Assembly (NCBI GenBank): GCA_947645535.1
Contig: CANSDD010000037.1
Coordinates: forward strand, 1-13,569
DNA length: 13,569 nt
Source: an uncultured Mycoplasmatota bacterium
GTDB taxonomy: Bacteria; Bacillota_I; Bacilli_A; RF39; UBA660
Direction: 5' to 3'
Part shown: one piece after another, positions 13,524-13,569 of the stretch
How the letters are laid out: the number at the start of each line of letters is the position of its first letter
Numbering within the stretch: position 1 is the stretch's first letter
Position numbers and translations under genes: made by a program
The notes under the pieces: model-generated
What the model was told of the DNA's origin: nothing
The model's database searches: none
Seen by the model: the letters and a program-made list of their open reading frames with translations, nothing else

Positions 13524-13569
13524 TAAGCGGGATTTAAATTCCCCGAGGCTTGCCTCGAAGAAAAAGCGT
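13524..13569. repeat. GC-rich palindromic repeat at the window edge, probable inserted element
   Basis: Contains GGGA/TCCC flanking TTTAAAT (13529-13543) and the perfect palindrome CGAGGCTTGCCTCG (13544-13557). AAGCG occurs at both 13525-13529 and 13564-13568. It is markedly more GC-rich than the rest of the window and starts exactly where the beta-helix coding pattern stops, as for the terminal part of an insertion element or MITE. It continues past the window, so its type cannot be settled. Confidence 0.5.

Noticed and set aside
13211..13537. Plus-strand open frame of 108 codons at the right end
   Set aside because: Antisense shadow of the beta-helix gene; the repeated codons there keep several frames open and there is no SD.
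1..13569. CRISPR arrays, tRNA or rRNA genes, full insertion sequences
   Set aside because: I found no regularly spaced repeats, no tRNA-like cloverleaf ending and no complete transposase. The Rpn-type gene is sometimes annotated as a transposase, but it has no terminal repeats here that would define an IS.

Overview
The window is strongly A+T-rich, with good Shine-Dalgarno sites (AAGGAGG type) and sigma-A-like promoters of the TTGNNN-17-TATAAT kind. TGA is used as a stop (prfA and the 3704 gene end in TGA) while Trp is TGG, so the code is standard and not the mycoplasma code. Gene content (prfA-prmC, U32/RlhA-like protein, sirtuin, a diaminopentanoate-dehydrogenase-like enzyme, an Rpn-family nuclease, a DUF4353-type beta-helix protein) suggests a low-GC Bacillota, probably a gut-associated lineage. 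That placement is inference.

Layout. 23-379 (-) is a small membrane protein divergent from a 501-3570 (+) cluster: prfA (release factor 1), prmC (the methyltransferase that modifies the GGQ of release factors) and a DUF4026/DUF2314 protein. 3571-4463 is an accessory-looking patch: a small nucleoside-deoxyribosyltransferase-like gene bracketed by 27-bp imperfect direct repeats, a 94-bp imperfect palindrome, and an outer 16-bp direct repeat that includes the 3' end of the DUF4026 gene. A degenerate CYTH-like protein (4464-4928) and a diaminopentanoate-dehydrogenase-like enzyme (5052-6071, own terminator) follow.

6072-8687 is the most interesting part. After about 470 bp without a gene comes a retron: a non-coding RNA (6546-6718) with a 13-bp a1/a2 pairing, a UAGC branch-site motif, two msr hairpins and a long msd hairpin, followed by a retron reverse transcriptase (6741-7691) with NAEVH, QGAPTSP, YCDD and ITG motifs. 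156 bp downstream lies an Rpn/PD-(D/E)XK nuclease gene with three unusual translational and transcriptional features: a promoter built into a 14-bp perfect inverted repeat, a canonical A_AAA_AAC -1 slippery heptamer at codons 4-5 that leads into the frame of the main ORF (there is no other way to read the gene from its SD/ATG without an indel), and a near-perfect internal SD with an in-frame ATG that would produce a 61-residue C-terminal protein, the arrangement known for Rpn intragenic antitoxins. Together these are a candidate retron/nuclease defence island. That the nuclease is the retron effector is a hypothesis only.

8755-11793 is an ordinary operon: own promoter, an RlhA-like U32 protein, an overlapping sirtuin, then a weak terminator. 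A singleton of unknown function (11913-12368) shares a bidirectional terminator with a convergent DUF4353-type carbohydrate-binding protein gene. The 5' part of that gene is missing: its open frame meets a TAG and a GC-rich palindromic sequence at the right edge of the window, which looks like an inserted or repeated element.
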